64,000 bases of DNA from Bradyrhizobium glycinis (GCF_016031655.1 NZ_JACCHQ010000001.1:434001-498000), one strand, 5' to 3'; counted from the first letter of the stretch, positions 24,807-34,164 are shown. Notes: a model not told the origin generated them from the letters alone. Numbers and translations: made by a program.

Positions 24807-26962
24807 GCCAGTGCCTCGAGTGCCGGCCGCCGGCGGTCGCGCCGACGCTGCAGCCAGCCGATCACGCTCATGGCGACCTTGGATTTGAACATGTCCCAGC
24901 GGGTCGGATTGTGGATGACGTCGGCTCGATAGAACGAAGGGCAGAGCACGGCGGCCTCGGAGACCTCGCCGCAATTGCCGCAGCCGACGCAAGAATTGTC
25001 GATTGCCGCGACCGGATCGTCGCGCAAGGGGTCGTCGAGCTGCTTCACCGACAGTGACGGGCAGCCGGAGAGGCGGATGCAGGCATGGTCGCCAGTGCAG
25101 ACGTCTTCGTCCACGCCAAAGCGCTCCTTGACGACGCGGGTCCCGTCCTTGATCGCCTTGTTGATCTGCGGCTTCACGCGCCGCTGCTTGTTCAGCATGC
25201 ATTCGGAGGAAGCGACGATGACCTTTGGGCCTTCCTCTTTCGTCGTCAGCGCTTCCTTCAGCGTGTCGCGCATCTTGCCGACGTCGTAGGTGCGGTCGAG
25301 CTGGCGCACCCACTGGCCGCCGATGCCCTTCACCGCCTGCACGATCGAATTGTTGGTCTTGCGGCGCTTGTTGACCGCGCGCGAGGACAGGATGTCCTGA
25401 CCGCCCGTCGCCGAGGTATAGTAATTGTCGACGATGACGAACACGCCGTCATGCTTGTTGAACACGGCATTGCCGATGCCGCTGGTCAGTCCGTTGTGCC
25501 AGAAGCCGCCGTCGCCCATCACCGCGATCGAGCGCTTGTCGGCCTTGACGTTGAAGGCCGAGGTCGAGGCCGGGCCGAGGCCGAAGCCCATCGTGGTCGC
25601 GCCGATGTTGAACGGCGGCAGGATCGAGAACAGATGGCAGCCGATGTCCGCGGAGACGTGGTGCTGGCCGAGCTCTTCCTCGACCAGCTTCATGGCGGCG
25701 AAGATCGGCCGTTCCGGGCAGCCGGTGCAAAGCCCGGGCGGGCGCGCCGGCACCACCTGCTTGAGCTTCTCGACCGCGGGGTGATTGAGCACGGGCGCTG
25801 CGTCCGGCGCCGGCGGCCGGTTGCCGAGCAGCCGCGGCTCGGTCTTTTCCAGGAATTCCCTGACGCCGCCGAGCAGCACCTGCGCGGTGTAGTCGCCGCC
25901 CATCGGCAGCACGTCCTTGCCGTGCACGCGCGCCTGGATGTCCTTGCGGCGCAAGACCGTATTGATCGCCTGCTCCAGATATTCCGGCTGGCCTTCCTCG
26001 ACGACGAGCACGGCGTCCTTGTCGACGCAAAATTCCGCAACCTCGGTGTCGATCACGGGGTAGGTCACGTTCATGATGTAGAGCGGGATCTGCGTGTTGC
26101 CATAGGCATCCGACAGCCCGAGATATTGCAGCGCGCGGATCACGTTGTTGTACATGCCGCCCTGCATGATGATGCCGACCTTGCCCTGCTTCGGCCCCAT
26201 CCGCTCGTTCAGCTTGTTGTCCCGAATGAATCCGACAGCCGCGGGCATTCGCGTCTTGATCTTCTCCTGCTCGTGCTCATAGGCCGCCGGCGGCAGCACG
26301 ATGCGGCCAACGTCACGCTTGGGATTATTGAGCGCATCCTTGATGGTGTGCGCCGGCCTGACATTGTCCTTGCAGGCGAAGCTGCCGTGCATGTGGCAGG
26401 CGCGCACGCGTACCTCCAGCATGACCGGCGTGTTGGAGACCTCGGAGAGCTCGAAGCCTTTCTCGATCAGATTGACGATGCATTCATGCTCGGGGCGGGG
26501 ATCGAGCAGCCACATCTGTGACTTCATCGCGAAGGCGTGGGTACGCTCCTGCATGATGGAGGAGCCTTCGCCATAGTCCTCGCCGACGATGATCATGGTG
26601 CCGCCGGTGACACCGCCCGAGGCGAGGTTGGCAAGAGCGTCGGAGGCGACGTTGGTACCGACGGTCGACTTCCACGCAACCGCGCCGCGCAGGGGATACA
26701 TCACCGATGCCGAGAGCATCGCCGCGGCGGCGGCTTCGTTGGCCGAGCTCTGGAATACGACGCCGAGATCGTCGAGCACGTCCTTGGCGTCGGCCAGCAC
26801 GTCCATCAGGTGCGAGATCGGCGAGCCCTGGTAGCCGCCGACATAGGCCACGCCCGATTGCAGCAGCGCCTTGGTGATGGCGAGGATGCCTTCGCCGCGG
26901 AACGTGTCGCCATTGCCGAGCCTGAGATCCTCGACCTCGCGAGCAAAAGACCGTTCAGCCAT
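24803..26962 (-). CDS. iorA: Indolepyruvate ferredoxin oxidoreductase, alpha subunit
   Basis: 719 residues. The N-terminal pyrimidine-binding domain begins with FRGEGILAITKALLQSGVAY and YQGSPISHLMD. The thiamine diphosphate motif is MGDGGFWHNGLTSGIGNAVF and there is the CTGCPERPIF site before it. The C-terminus has a ferredoxin-like part with Cys residues in CVGCGNCGEVSEAAVLCPS and a less regular first set (CTGDHACIRLSGCPS). It would hold the active site for indolepyruvate oxidation. A palindrome lies 16 bases before the start codon. It is divergent from the nitrilase gene. Confidence 0.92.
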   Translation of the reverse strand: MAERSFAREVEDLRLGNGDTFRGEGILAITKALLQSGVAYVGGYQGSPISHLMDVLADAKDVLDDLGVVFQSSANEAAAAAMLSASVMYPLRGAVAWKSTVGTNVASDALANLASGGVTGGTMIIVGEDYGEGSSIMQERTHAFAMKSQMWLLDPRPEHECIVNLIEKGFELSEVSNTPVMLEVRVRACHMHGSFACKDNVRPAHTIKDALNNPKRDVGRIVLPPAAYEHEQEKIKTRMPAAVGFIRDNKLNERMGPKQGKVGIIMQGGMYNNVIRALQYLGLSDAYGNTQIPLYIMNVTYPVIDTEVAEFCVDKDAVLVVEEGQPEYLEQAINTVLRRKDIQARVHGKDVLPMGGDYTAQVLLGGVREFLEKTEPRLLGNRPPAPDAAPVLNHPAVEKLKQVVPARPPGLCTGCPERPIFAAMKLVEEELGQHHVSADIGCHLFSILPPFNIGATTMGFGLGPASTSAFNVKADKRSIAVMGDGGFWHNGLTSGIGNAVFNKHDGVFVIVDNYYTSATGGQDILSSRAVNKRRKTNNSIVQAVKGIGGQWVRQLDRTYDVGKMRDTLKEALTTKEEGPKVIVASSECMLNKQRRVKPQINKAIKDGTRVVKERFGVDEDVCTGDHACIRLSGCPSLSVKQLDDPLRDDPVAAIDNSCVGCGNCGEVSEAAVLCPSFYRADVIHNPTRWDMFKSKVAMSVIGWLQRRRDRRRPALEALA

Positions 26963-26977
26963 TGCACCCTCCAGAAA

Positions 26978-26991
26978 TATGCGATAGCATA
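26978..26991. promoter_or_regulatory. Candidate MarR-type operator in the iorA-nitrilase divergent gap
   Basis: TATGCGATAGCATA has perfect five-base arms (TATGC/GCATA) around GATA, 16 bases upstream of iorA and about 100 bases upstream of the nitrilase start. It resembles the site at 16833. Placement over the iorA leader suits repression by one of the tandem MarR proteins. Confidence 0.5.
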
Positions 26992-27089
26992 CGTTTACAT
27001 GTGAAGTAAGTCAACGCCGCGCCATGCTATCACGCTTGCGGATCCTTCCTCCGCCAAGGCGGTCATGAGCCAGCGACAGGGTAGGGCTG

Positions 27090-28103
27090 ATGCTGAAGCT
27101 GCCTCGCTTTAAAGCTGCCTCCGTCCAGGCTTCACCAGTCTATCTGAACGCGAGCGCGACCGCGGAGAAGGCGGCTTCACTGGTCCGTGAGGCCGCAGCC
27201 AATGGGGCGAAGCTCGTCGCGTTCCCCGAAGTGTTCGTTCCCGGCTATCCCTATTGGAACTGGATCACCGATCCCGTCACGGGCAGTGCATGGTTCGAGA
27301 AGCTCGCCAAGGCGTCGGTGCTGGTGCCGGGGCCGGAGGTCGACGTCGTCCGAAAAGCCGCGCGCGATACGGGATGCCACGTCGTGCTCGGCGTGAACGA
27401 GCGCAGCCCGGTCTCGCTTGGCGCGATCTACAATACGCTGGTTTTCATCGGGCCTGACGGCGCGTTGCTCGGCAAGCATCGCAAGCTGGTGCCGACCTGG
27501 GCAGAGAAGCTGACCTGGACCGGCGGTGACGGGTCGAGCCTGCGCGTCTATGATACCGAGATCGGGCGTCTCGGAGGCCTGGCCTGCGGCGAGAACACCA
27601 ACACGCTCGCGCGCTTTGCGCTGCTCGGGCAGGGCGAACTCGTGCACGTCGCCAGCTACATCTCGCTTCCTGTCGCGCCCCCCGACTATGACATGGCGGA
27701 GGCGATCAAATTGCGCGCGATTGCCCACTCCTTCGAAGGCAAGATCTTTACGATCGTCTCCTGCTCGACCGTGTCGGAGGAGATCATCGCGGCGATGGAG
27801 ACTGTCGTCCCCGACGCACGCGCACGTTTGCAGCGGAAGTCGAGCGCATTCTCCGGTATCATCGGGCCGGACGGGCGCGTGGTCGGCGATCCCTTGATCG
27901 ACGACGAGGGCATCGTCTATGCCGACATCGACCTCGAGCGCTGCATCCAGCCGAAGCAGATGCACGACATCGTCGGGCACTATAACCGGTTCGACGTGTT
28001 TGACTTGCGCATCAATCGACGTCCCCTAGCGCCGCTGGGCCTCGCAGGCGAGGGCGATGCCGCGGAGCAGAGCTTCACCCCGGTCCCGCTGCGATCGGAA
28101 TGA
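27090..28103 (+). CDS. Nitrilase (carbon-nitrogen hydrolase family)
   Basis: 337 residues, the usual length. The catalytic triad is visible: Glu47 (AFPEVFVPGYPYW), Lys132 (GKHRKLVPTWAEKLTW) and Cys166 (LACGENTN). Nitrilases turn nitriles into carboxylic acids plus ammonia; the residue after Cys is Gly, where the common motif is C-W-E. With iorAB and the other indole-type genes around it, indole-3-acetonitrile or another arylacetonitrile is a reasonable substrate, but this is inference. It is divergent from iorA and separated by a repeat from the bicupin operon. Confidence 0.9.
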   Translation: MLKLPRFKAASVQASPVYLNASATAEKAASLVREAAANGAKLVAFPEVFVPGYPYWNWITDPVTGSAWFEKLAKASVLVPGPEVDVVRKAARDTGCHVVLGVNERSPVSLGAIYNTLVFIGPDGALLGKHRKLVPTWAEKLTWTGGDGSSLRVYDTEIGRLGGLACGENTNTLARFALLGQGELVHVASYISLPVAPPDYDMAEAIKLRAIAHSFEGKIFTIVSCSTVSEEIIAAMETVVPDARARLQRKSSAFSGIIGPDGRVVGDPLIDDEGIVYADIDLERCIQPKQMHDIVGHYNRFDVFDLRINRRPLAPLGLAGEGDAAEQSFTPVPLRSE

Positions 28104-28139
28104 TGGGAATGGTTGTTGCGAATGGTCGTACCACAAACT

Positions 28140-28225
28140 CGTCATGCCCGGGCTTGTCCCGGGCATCCACGTTCTTCGTGCTGCGGGAAAGGTCGTGGAT
28201 GGCCGGGACAAGCCCGGCCATGACG
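28140..28225. repeat. Long intergenic inverted repeat (GTCATGCCCGGG type)
   Basis: The 32-base arms 28140-28171 and 28194-28225 are inverted complements apart from a few mismatches; they start with CGTCATGCCCGGGCTTGTCC and end with its counterpart. The loop is 22 bases. This is a well-known kind of palindromic repeat in Bradyrhizobium-type genomes. It lies between the nitrilase gene and the bicupin operon and could end or stabilise the nitrilase transcript. Confidence 0.85.
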
Positions 28226-28289
28226 GCGAGGAAGCGGCCGCACTTCATCATGCCCTAGGAAAGAGGCGACACGAGACTTGGAGGATAGG

Positions 28290-29396
28290 ATGCGCAAGAA
28301 CGTGATCGGCCGGGCCAATGTCGAGGACACCCCCGAGCTCAAGGCCTATTACAAGGATCTCGAAAAGTACGAAGCCGGAGCGCTCTGGACCGTCGCCAAC
28401 AAGATCGAGCCTTGGGCGCCGCAATCGGCCTCAGTTCCCGTGCTCTGGCGCTACAAGGATCTGCGCGAGCACGTGCTGCGCTCAGTCGAGCTGGTCTCGC
28501 CCGAGAAAGCCGGCCGGCGGGTGATCTATCTCAACAATCCCGGACGGCGCGACGTGTCGGCCGCGGTCGGCTGGCTCTATTCGGGATTGCAGGTGATGCA
28601 TCCCGGCGAGGTCGCCACGGCCCACGCCCACTCGGCCTCGGCGCTGCGCTTCATCATGGAGGGCGCGGGCGCCTACACCATCGTCGATGGTCACAAGATG
28701 ACGCTGGGCGCGCGGGATTTCGTGCTGACGCCGAACGGCACCTGGCACGAGCATGGCGTCGAAGGCGACGGCTCGGTCTGCATCTGGCAGGACGGCTTGG
28801 ACATCCCGCTCGTCAACGCGCTGGAAGCCAATTTCTTCGTCGTGCATCCGAAGATCCAGCAGGAGCCGTCCGGCTATCCCGTGGACGACATGACCCGGAC
28901 CTGGGGCAATCCCGGTCTTCGGCCGGCGGACTCGCGCTGGTCGAAGGGCTATTCGCCGATGTTCAAATATGAGTGGGAGCCGACCTACGAGTCCTTGCAG
29001 AAATATGCGGCCGCGACCGATGGCTCGCCCTATGACGGCATTCTCATGAACTACGTCAACCCGATCACCGGCGGGCACGTGATGCAGACGATCGGTGCCA
29101 GCATGCAGCTGCTGCGCCCCAGCGAGAAGACCAAGTCGCACCGGCACACCGGCAGCTTCATCTACCAGGTCGCCAAGGGCCGCGGCTATTCGATCATCGG
29201 CGGCAAGCGGCTCGAATGGGAAGAGCGCGACATCTTCTGCGTTCCCTCCTGGGCCTGGCACGAGCATGGCAATGCCTCAGCGAGCGAGGATGCCTGCCTG
29301 TTCTGCTTCAACGACCTGCCTGTCATCGAAGGCCTCGGGCTCTATCGGGAAGAGGCCTATGGCGACAATGGCGGTTACCAGTCGGTTGCCGCCTGA
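28290..29396 (+). CDS. Bicupin ring-cleavage dioxygenase, gentisate 1,2-dioxygenase-like
   Basis: 368 residues. ATG 28290 is chosen over TTG 28278 because GGAGG at 28280-28284 lies five bases before it. Two cupin domains are visible: HPGEVATAHAHSASALRFIM with TWHEHG later (first), and LRPSEKTKSHRHTGSFIYQV with WAWHEHGN (second). Family members cleave gentisate, salicylate or 1-hydroxy-2-naphthoate with Fe(II) and O2. It is followed by a fumarylacetoacetase-family hydrolase and a thioesterase, the set expected for the gentisate route. 5-Hydroxyanthranilate-type substrates are an alternative. Confidence 0.87.
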   Translation: MRKNVIGRANVEDTPELKAYYKDLEKYEAGALWTVANKIEPWAPQSASVPVLWRYKDLREHVLRSVELVSPEKAGRRVIYLNNPGRRDVSAAVGWLYSGLQVMHPGEVATAHAHSASALRFIMEGAGAYTIVDGHKMTLGARDFVLTPNGTWHEHGVEGDGSVCIWQDGLDIPLVNALEANFFVVHPKIQQEPSGYPVDDMTRTWGNPGLRPADSRWSKGYSPMFKYEWEPTYESLQKYAAATDGSPYDGILMNYVNPITGGHVMQTIGASMQLLRPSEKTKSHRHTGSFIYQVAKGRGYSIIGGKRLEWEERDIFCVPSWAWHEHGNASASEDACLFCFNDLPVIEGLGLYREEAYGDNGGYQSVAA

Positions 29397-29441
29397 CATG
29401 CCCTTGCAGAATTCAACCAGAACAGCCGGATAGAAGCTTTC

Positions 29442-30350
29442 ATGCGTCTCGTCACCTACACCTTGGGCTCCAGCGGTGCCCGTCTTGGAGCCCTGGTCAA
29501 TGGACTGGTCGTCGATGTCGAGCACCTTGGTGCGTCCAGCGGCGTGACATGGCCGAGTGATATGCTGTCGTTCATCGACAACAGCGTGACCCTGCTGCCT
29601 GCGCTTAAGGATGCACTGGCGGACGCCCATGGCCGCTTCCCGGCCGGCTCGGCGGTTGCGGTCGAGGATGTAAAGCTGCAGGCGCCGATCCCGCGGCCTC
29701 GGAAAAACATCTTCGGCATCGGGCTGAACTACCGGGCGCATGTGGCGGAATCCGCCAAGAGCCTGGATACGGACAAGGACCTGCCGAAGCAGCCGGTCGT
29801 CTTCTCCAAGCCGCCGACCTCCGTGATCGGCCCGGGCGCGGCGATCCAGCACAATGCGAAGATGACGCAGCAGCTCGACTGGGAGGTCGAGCTCGCCGTC
29901 ATCATCGGCAAGACCGCAACGCGCATCGCGACCGACAAGGCGATGGACCACGTCTTCGGCTATTCGGTGATGATCGACATTTCCGCGCGCGACAATCGCC
30001 GCGCCGGACAGTGGATTTTCTCCAAGGGCATGGACACTTATGCGCCGTTCGGCCCCTGCATCGTGACCGCGGACGAGATTCCCGATCCACACGATCTGCG
30101 GCTGTGGCTGACCAAGAACGGGGTCATGAAGCAGGACTCCAACACCAAATACATGATCTTCGACATTCCGGTGCTGATATCGGACATTTCGTCGGGCATG
30201 ACGCTCGAGCCGGGCGACATCATCGCCACGGGTACGCCTGAGGGCGTCGGCGCCGGCATGAGCCCGCAGGAATGGCTTTGGCCGGGCGACGTGGTCGAGG
30301 CCGGCGTCGACGGCGTCGGTGTCATCCGCCACCCCGTCGTTGCGATCTGA
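29442..30350 (+). CDS. Fumarylacetoacetate hydrolase-family protein (fumarylpyruvate/maleylpyruvate hydrolase-like)
   Basis: 302 residues. Family motifs are GIGLNYRAHVAESAK, the metal-binding LDWEVELAVIIGK, FGYSVMIDISARDNR and GDIIATGTPEGVG. The metal-dependent hydrolysis of a C-C bond in a diketo acid is expected. Next to a gentisate-type dioxygenase the likely substrate is maleylpyruvate or fumarylpyruvate, giving pyruvate plus maleate or fumarate. No maleylpyruvate isomerase is seen in the window. Its stop codon overlaps the start of the next gene (TGATG). Confidence 0.9.
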   Translation: MRLVTYTLGSSGARLGALVNGLVVDVEHLGASSGVTWPSDMLSFIDNSVTLLPALKDALADAHGRFPAGSAVAVEDVKLQAPIPRPRKNIFGIGLNYRAHVAESAKSLDTDKDLPKQPVVFSKPPTSVIGPGAAIQHNAKMTQQLDWEVELAVIIGKTATRIATDKAMDHVFGYSVMIDISARDNRRAGQWIFSKGMDTYAPFGPCIVTADEIPDPHDLRLWLTKNGVMKQDSNTKYMIFDIPVLISDISSGMTLEPGDIIATGTPEGVGAGMSPQEWLWPGDVVEAGVDGVGVIRHPVVAI

Positions 30351-30787
30351 TGACGAATTTTTCGTTCGATCGCGAGCTCAGGTTCGGAGACTGCGATCCC
30401 TCGGGGATCGCGTACTTCCCGTCCTATTTGAACATTCTCAACGGTGTCGTCGAAGATTTTTGGGCGCGGATCGGTTTTCCATGGCCGGAGCTGATCACGG
30501 TCCGGAAGATCGGAACGCCCACGGTGCACCTGAATTGCGATTTCTCCCGGCCGTCGATGTTCGGCGATCTGCTGACGTTCAACCTGCGCATCATCAGGGT
30601 CGGTGGATCGTCTCTCCATCTCGAGCATGTTATCTCCGGCGCGAATGGCCCGCGATGGCGCGCGCGCCAGGTCCTTGCTGCGACCTCGCTGGTCGATCAT
30701 CATGCGATCCCGTGGCCCGATGACATTCGCTTCGCACTGATTGCGCATGTGAGCGTGGGCGAGGGGACCGAGGCAGCGCCCGCATGA
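30350..30787 (+). CDS. Acyl-CoA thioesterase, 4-hydroxybenzoyl-CoA thioesterase type
   Basis: 145 residues from the ATG in the TGATG overlap with the hydrolase gene. The hotdog active-site pattern is RFGDCDPSGIAYFPSYLNIL, with the catalytic Asp in the place known from the Pseudomonas-type 4-hydroxybenzoyl-CoA thioesterase. It would release a free aromatic acid from its CoA ester, which fits gentisyl-CoA to gentisate between the CoA-dependent hydroxylase (45214) and the bicupin dioxygenase. It overlaps the next gene by four bases. Confidence 0.85.
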   Translation: MTNFSFDRELRFGDCDPSGIAYFPSYLNILNGVVEDFWARIGFPWPELITVRKIGTPTVHLNCDFSRPSMFGDLLTFNLRIIRVGGSSLHLEHVISGANGPRWRARQVLAATSLVDHHAIPWPDDIRFALIAHVSVGEGTEAAPA

Positions 30788-31491
30788 TCTCGCTGTTCAT
30801 GACATTCTCCGATTCCACAGGCGAACGGCGAGTTCGTCCTGATGAGGTTGGCACTGTGGCGGAGCTCGTCGGATCGATCCCCGACATGACCGAGGCCCTG
30901 CTGTTCACGCCGCTCGAACGGTCGGTCGACCATCCTTACAAGGCCGACGGCGCCGGCCCCGCCTTTGCACTTCAACTCCGGTTTCCCGACCTGTTCGCCT
31001 GCGAGGCGGCGATGGACCGCGGCGGCGTCCTTGCCAGCCTCGCAACAGGGGCCGGGCTATCCGGCCTCACCGGACTCGATGTCACACACCAGGTGATGCT
31101 GACGCGCGCGTATCCCGTCGATGTCGCGGAGCATCCGGCAGGAACGACGACTCCGTGCAGCTACCTCGTGCACTATCCCGGCCCAGCCGAGGATATGAAC
31201 GCCTGGAACCTGCATTATCTGGAGCACCACCCGTCGATCATGCGGACCTTCCCAGACGTCCGACAGATCGAGATCTACACCCGCATCGACTGGGTCGACC
31301 GGCTGCCATCGCAGCGCGTCGAGCATATGCAACGCAACAAGCTGGTGTTCGACAGCCCGCAAGCCCTCGCGCACGCACTCGGCTCCGACGTGATCAAGCA
31401 CATGCGTGCGGACTTCGTGAAATTCCCACCATTCGCAGGCGGCAACAAGCATTTTCCGATGCTGACAAGAGTGGTGGGGGCGAGGTCCTAG
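30784..31491 (+). CDS. EthD-like two-unit alpha/beta-barrel protein, function unknown
   Basis: 235 residues. Two ferredoxin-like halves can be made out; the second holds YLVHYPGPAEDMNAWNLHYL and EHHPSIMRTFPDVRQIEIYT, a typical EthD-type layout with conserved His residues. The first half (PDMTEALLFTP...ALQLRFPDL) is more diverged. It is the last gene of the bicupin operon, joined by an ATGA overlap. A role as accessory isomerase or lyase in aromatic breakdown is possible; no catalytic residue can be assigned. Confidence 0.65.
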   Translation: MISLFMTFSDSTGERRVRPDEVGTVAELVGSIPDMTEALLFTPLERSVDHPYKADGAGPAFALQLRFPDLFACEAAMDRGGVLASLATGAGLSGLTGLDVTHQVMLTRAYPVDVAEHPAGTTTPCSYLVHYPGPAEDMNAWNLHYLEHHPSIMRTFPDVRQIEIYTRIDWVDRLPSQRVEHMQRNKLVFDSPQALAHALGSDVIKHMRADFVKFPPFAGGNKHFPMLTRVVGARS

Positions 31492-31684
31492 ATAGGCGAG
31501 AGGCGATGATGGCATTATGCCCCTGTTTTGCCCGACGGATCAACCCGGTTTCGTAAAATCCGTAAGACTGGCCGCCAAGTCATTGAAGCCGCCAAGTCGT
31601 TGAAATCGCTGTCACCGGCTACTGTGCATGGGGTTGTTTTCGGCGTTTTTGTTTTGCAGCGAGCCGGCCTGATCCTGGCCGGCG

Positions 31685-32398
31685 CTAGTGTCCGCCGAGA
31701 TAGGCCGTGATCAGCCTCTTATCGTGGATGAGATCCTTGGCGGGGCCGGACTGCACGATCTCGCCCGTCTCGAGCACATAGCCGTAGTCGGCCGTCTCCA
31801 GCGCAGCGCGGGCGTTCTGCTCGACCAGCAGGATCGAGACGCCGAGATCGCGCAGCGAGGCGATGGTGCGGAAGATCTCGCGCACGATCAGCGGCGCGAG
31901 GCCGAGGCTCGGCTCGTCGAGCATGAGCAGCTTTGGCTTGGCCATCAGCGCGCGCCCGAGCGCCAGCATCTGGCGCTCGCCGCCGGAGAGGGTGCCGGCG
32001 GCCTGGCGCTGCCGCTCCTTCAGGCGCGGAAAGCGATCATAGACCTCGTCCAGCGTCTTCTGGATGCCCGAGCGGTCGCGCAGGCTGTAGGAGCCGAGCA
32101 GGAGATTGTCGGCGACCGACATGTCGGAGAACAGCTCGCGCTTCTCCGGCACGAGGCACAGCCGGCGCTCGACGCGGTCCTCGACGGACATCCTGCCGAT
32201 GTCGTTGCCCTGAAACACGAGACGGCCGCGGGAGGCGAGCAGCCCGATGGCGGCCATCAGCAGCGTGGTCTTGCCGGCGCCGTTCGGGCCGATCACGGTG
32301 ACGATCTGGCCTTCCTCGACCGACAGCGAGACGTTGCGGACCGCTTCGACATTGTCGTAGCAGACGGTCACATCCGTCATGGAAAACATCTCGCTCAC
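31685..32398 (-). CDS. Branched-chain-type ABC transporter ATP-binding protein (LivF type)
   Basis: 237 residues, the short LivF length. Walker A GPNGAGKTTLL, Q-loop LVPEKRELF, signature LSGGERQMLALGRAL and Walker B LLMLDEPSLGLAP are intact. It is the last gene of the leftward importer operon and overlaps the fused LivM-LivG gene by four bases. Between it and the convergent gene ending at 31491 lies a 193-base gap with a GCCGGCC/GGCCGGC hairpin at 31663-31683. Confidence 0.95.
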   Translation of the reverse strand: MSEMFSMTDVTVCYDNVEAVRNVSLSVEEGQIVTVIGPNGAGKTTLLMAAIGLLASRGRLVFQGNDIGRMSVEDRVERRLCLVPEKRELFSDMSVADNLLLGSYSLRDRSGIQKTLDEVYDRFPRLKERQRQAAGTLSGGERQMLALGRALMAKPKLLMLDEPSLGLAPLIVREIFRTIASLRDLGVSILLVEQNARAALETADYGYVLETGEIVQSGPAKDLIHDKRLITAYLGGH

Positions 32399-34164
32399 GC
32401 GACGCCTCCGAGATAGGCCTCTTGAACCCGTTCGTCGCTGCGGATCGCGGCGGGCGCGCCCTCGCAGAGCTTGGAGCCGAAGTCGAGCACGACGATGCGG
32501 TCGACCAGCGACATCACGAACTCCATGTCATGTTCGACGATCAGGATGGTTAGATGGTCCGACCGCAGCGAGCGGAGCAGCTCCGCAAGCCTGAGCTTCT
32601 CCTGGCGGCGCAGGCCCGCGGCCGGCTCGTCCAGCACCAGCAGCGCCGGGTCTGCGGCGAGCGCGCGCGCGATCTCCAGGATGCGCTGGTTGCCGAGCGG
32701 CAGATTGCCCGCGAGCTCGAATGGCTTGTCGCCGAGCCCGACGCGTTCGAGCTGCGTCAAGGCCTCGTGCCGGGTGCTGGCTTCCTCGCGCTGATTGAGG
32801 CGGAAGGCGCCGGCGAACAGGCCCGTGCTGGTGCGCGCGTAGGTGCCGAGCATGACGTTTTCGAGCAGGCTCATGCGCGGCCGCAGCTTCACATGTTGGA
32901 AGGTCCTGGCGATTCCGTCCTTGGCGATGCGGGATTGGGGATCGCGCGTGATGGCGCGTCCGGCAAAGACGATCTCGCCCTTGTTGACCCTGAGCGCACC
33001 CGTCAGGCAGTTGAACATCGTGCTCTTGCCGGCGCCGTTGGGGCCGATCACGGCAAGGATCTCGCCGGAGCGGACCTCGAAGCTGACATTGTTGACCGCG
33101 ACGAGCCCGCCGAACCGCCGCTCCGCGCCGTCGACCTTCAGAAGCAGTTCGCCCGGTGTCGGCTGCGGACGGCGGGGCAGGGGCGGGGCGGCTTGCGGCC
33201 GTTCGCGCTTGATCTTCGGTAAGTAGCGCGCGACGAACGGCACGATGCCCTGCCGCGCCCATTGCAGGAACAGGATGAACAGCGCGGAGAAGGCGACGAT
33301 CTCGAGCTGGCCTGACGCGCCCTTGGCGATCAGCGGCAGATAGTCCTGCACGCTGTTCTTGAGCAAGGTGACGATAGCGGCGCCCACGACCCCGCCGAGC
33401 AGGCTGCCTGCGCCGCCGACCATCGACATCATCAGATATTCGATGCCCATGCCGGCATCGAACGGGCCCGGGCTGATGAAGCGGCTCATATGGGCGTAGA
33501 GCCAGCCGGAGAGCGAGGCGAGGAAGGCCGCGATCACGAAGGTCACGAGCTTGATCCGGAAGGCATTGATGCCGAGGCTTTCGACCAGGATGTTGCCGCC
33601 GCGCAGCGCGCGCATGGCGCGGCCGAGCCGGGAGTCCAGGAGATTGTAGCCGAGGAAAAGCACCACGACGACGATGCCCCAGATCAGGAAATAGATCTGG
33701 GCGCTCGAGACGAGCGCGAACGATCCGATACTGATCGGCGGGATCGACGAGATGCCGTTGAAGCGCCCGAGCCCCTCGACATTGCCGAACAGGAAGCCGA
33801 TGGCGAGCCCCCAGGCCACGGTCGAGAGCGACAGGAAATGGCCCTGGAGCCGCAAGGTGACGACGCCGAGGACGGTCGCGACACCGCAGGTCAGCGCCAC
33901 CCCGAACACGAGGCCGAGCCACGGGGAATATCCATTCAGAGCAGAGACCCAGGCGGTAGCATAGGCCGCGACGCCGACGAAGGCAGCCTGTCCGAAGGAG
34001 ACGATGCCGCCGACGCCGGTGAGCAGGGCAAGGCCGATCGCGACCAGCGAATAGATGCCGATATAGTTCATCAGCGTGATGCTGAAGGGGTTGAGGACGA
34101 GTGGCGCGAGCGCGAGGCACGCTACCGCCGCCACCGCCGCGAGCTGAACGTGAAGGCGCGTCAT
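32395..34164 (-). CDS. Fused branched-chain-type ABC permease and ATPase (LivM-LivG)
   Basis: 589 residues joining two proteins. Residues 1 to about 330 are a LivM-type permease with eight or so membrane segments and the motif GVGGIVSFGQAAFVGVAAYA. A proline-rich linker near 330-345 leads to a LivG-type ATPase with Walker A GPNGAGKSTMFN, a degenerate signature LPLGNQRILEIARAL and Walker B LLVLDEPAAGL. Such fusions are known in rhizobial aromatic-acid importers. It overlaps both neighbouring importer genes by four bases. Inner-membrane location. Confidence 0.93.
   Translation of the reverse strand: MTRLHVQLAAVAAVACLALAPLVLNPFSITLMNYIGIYSLVAIGLALLTGVGGIVSFGQAAFVGVAAYATAWVSALNGYSPWLGLVFGVALTCGVATVLGVVTLRLQGHFLSLSTVAWGLAIGFLFGNVEGLGRFNGISSIPPISIGSFALVSSAQIYFLIWGIVVVVLFLGYNLLDSRLGRAMRALRGGNILVESLGINAFRIKLVTFVIAAFLASLSGWLYAHMSRFISPGPFDAGMGIEYLMMSMVGGAGSLLGGVVGAAIVTLLKNSVQDYLPLIAKGASGQLEIVAFSALFILFLQWARQGIVPFVARYLPKIKRERPQAAPPLPRRPQPTPGELLLKVDGAERRFGGLVAVNNVSFEVRSGEILAVIGPNGAGKSTMFNCLTGALRVNKGEIVFAGRAITRDPQSRIAKDGIARTFQHVKLRPRMSLLENVMLGTYARTSTGLFAGAFRLNQREEASTRHEALTQLERVGLGDKPFELAGNLPLGNQRILEIARALAADPALLVLDEPAAGLRRQEKLRLAELLRSLRSDHLTILIVEHDMEFVMSLVDRIVVLDFGSKLCEGAPAAIRSDERVQEAYLGGVA

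Noticed and set aside
31663..31683. GCCGGCC/GGCCGGC hairpin considered as a terminator for the convergent operons
   Set aside because: The stem is strong but there is no run of T on either side in the needed direction, so I only mention it as a hairpin.
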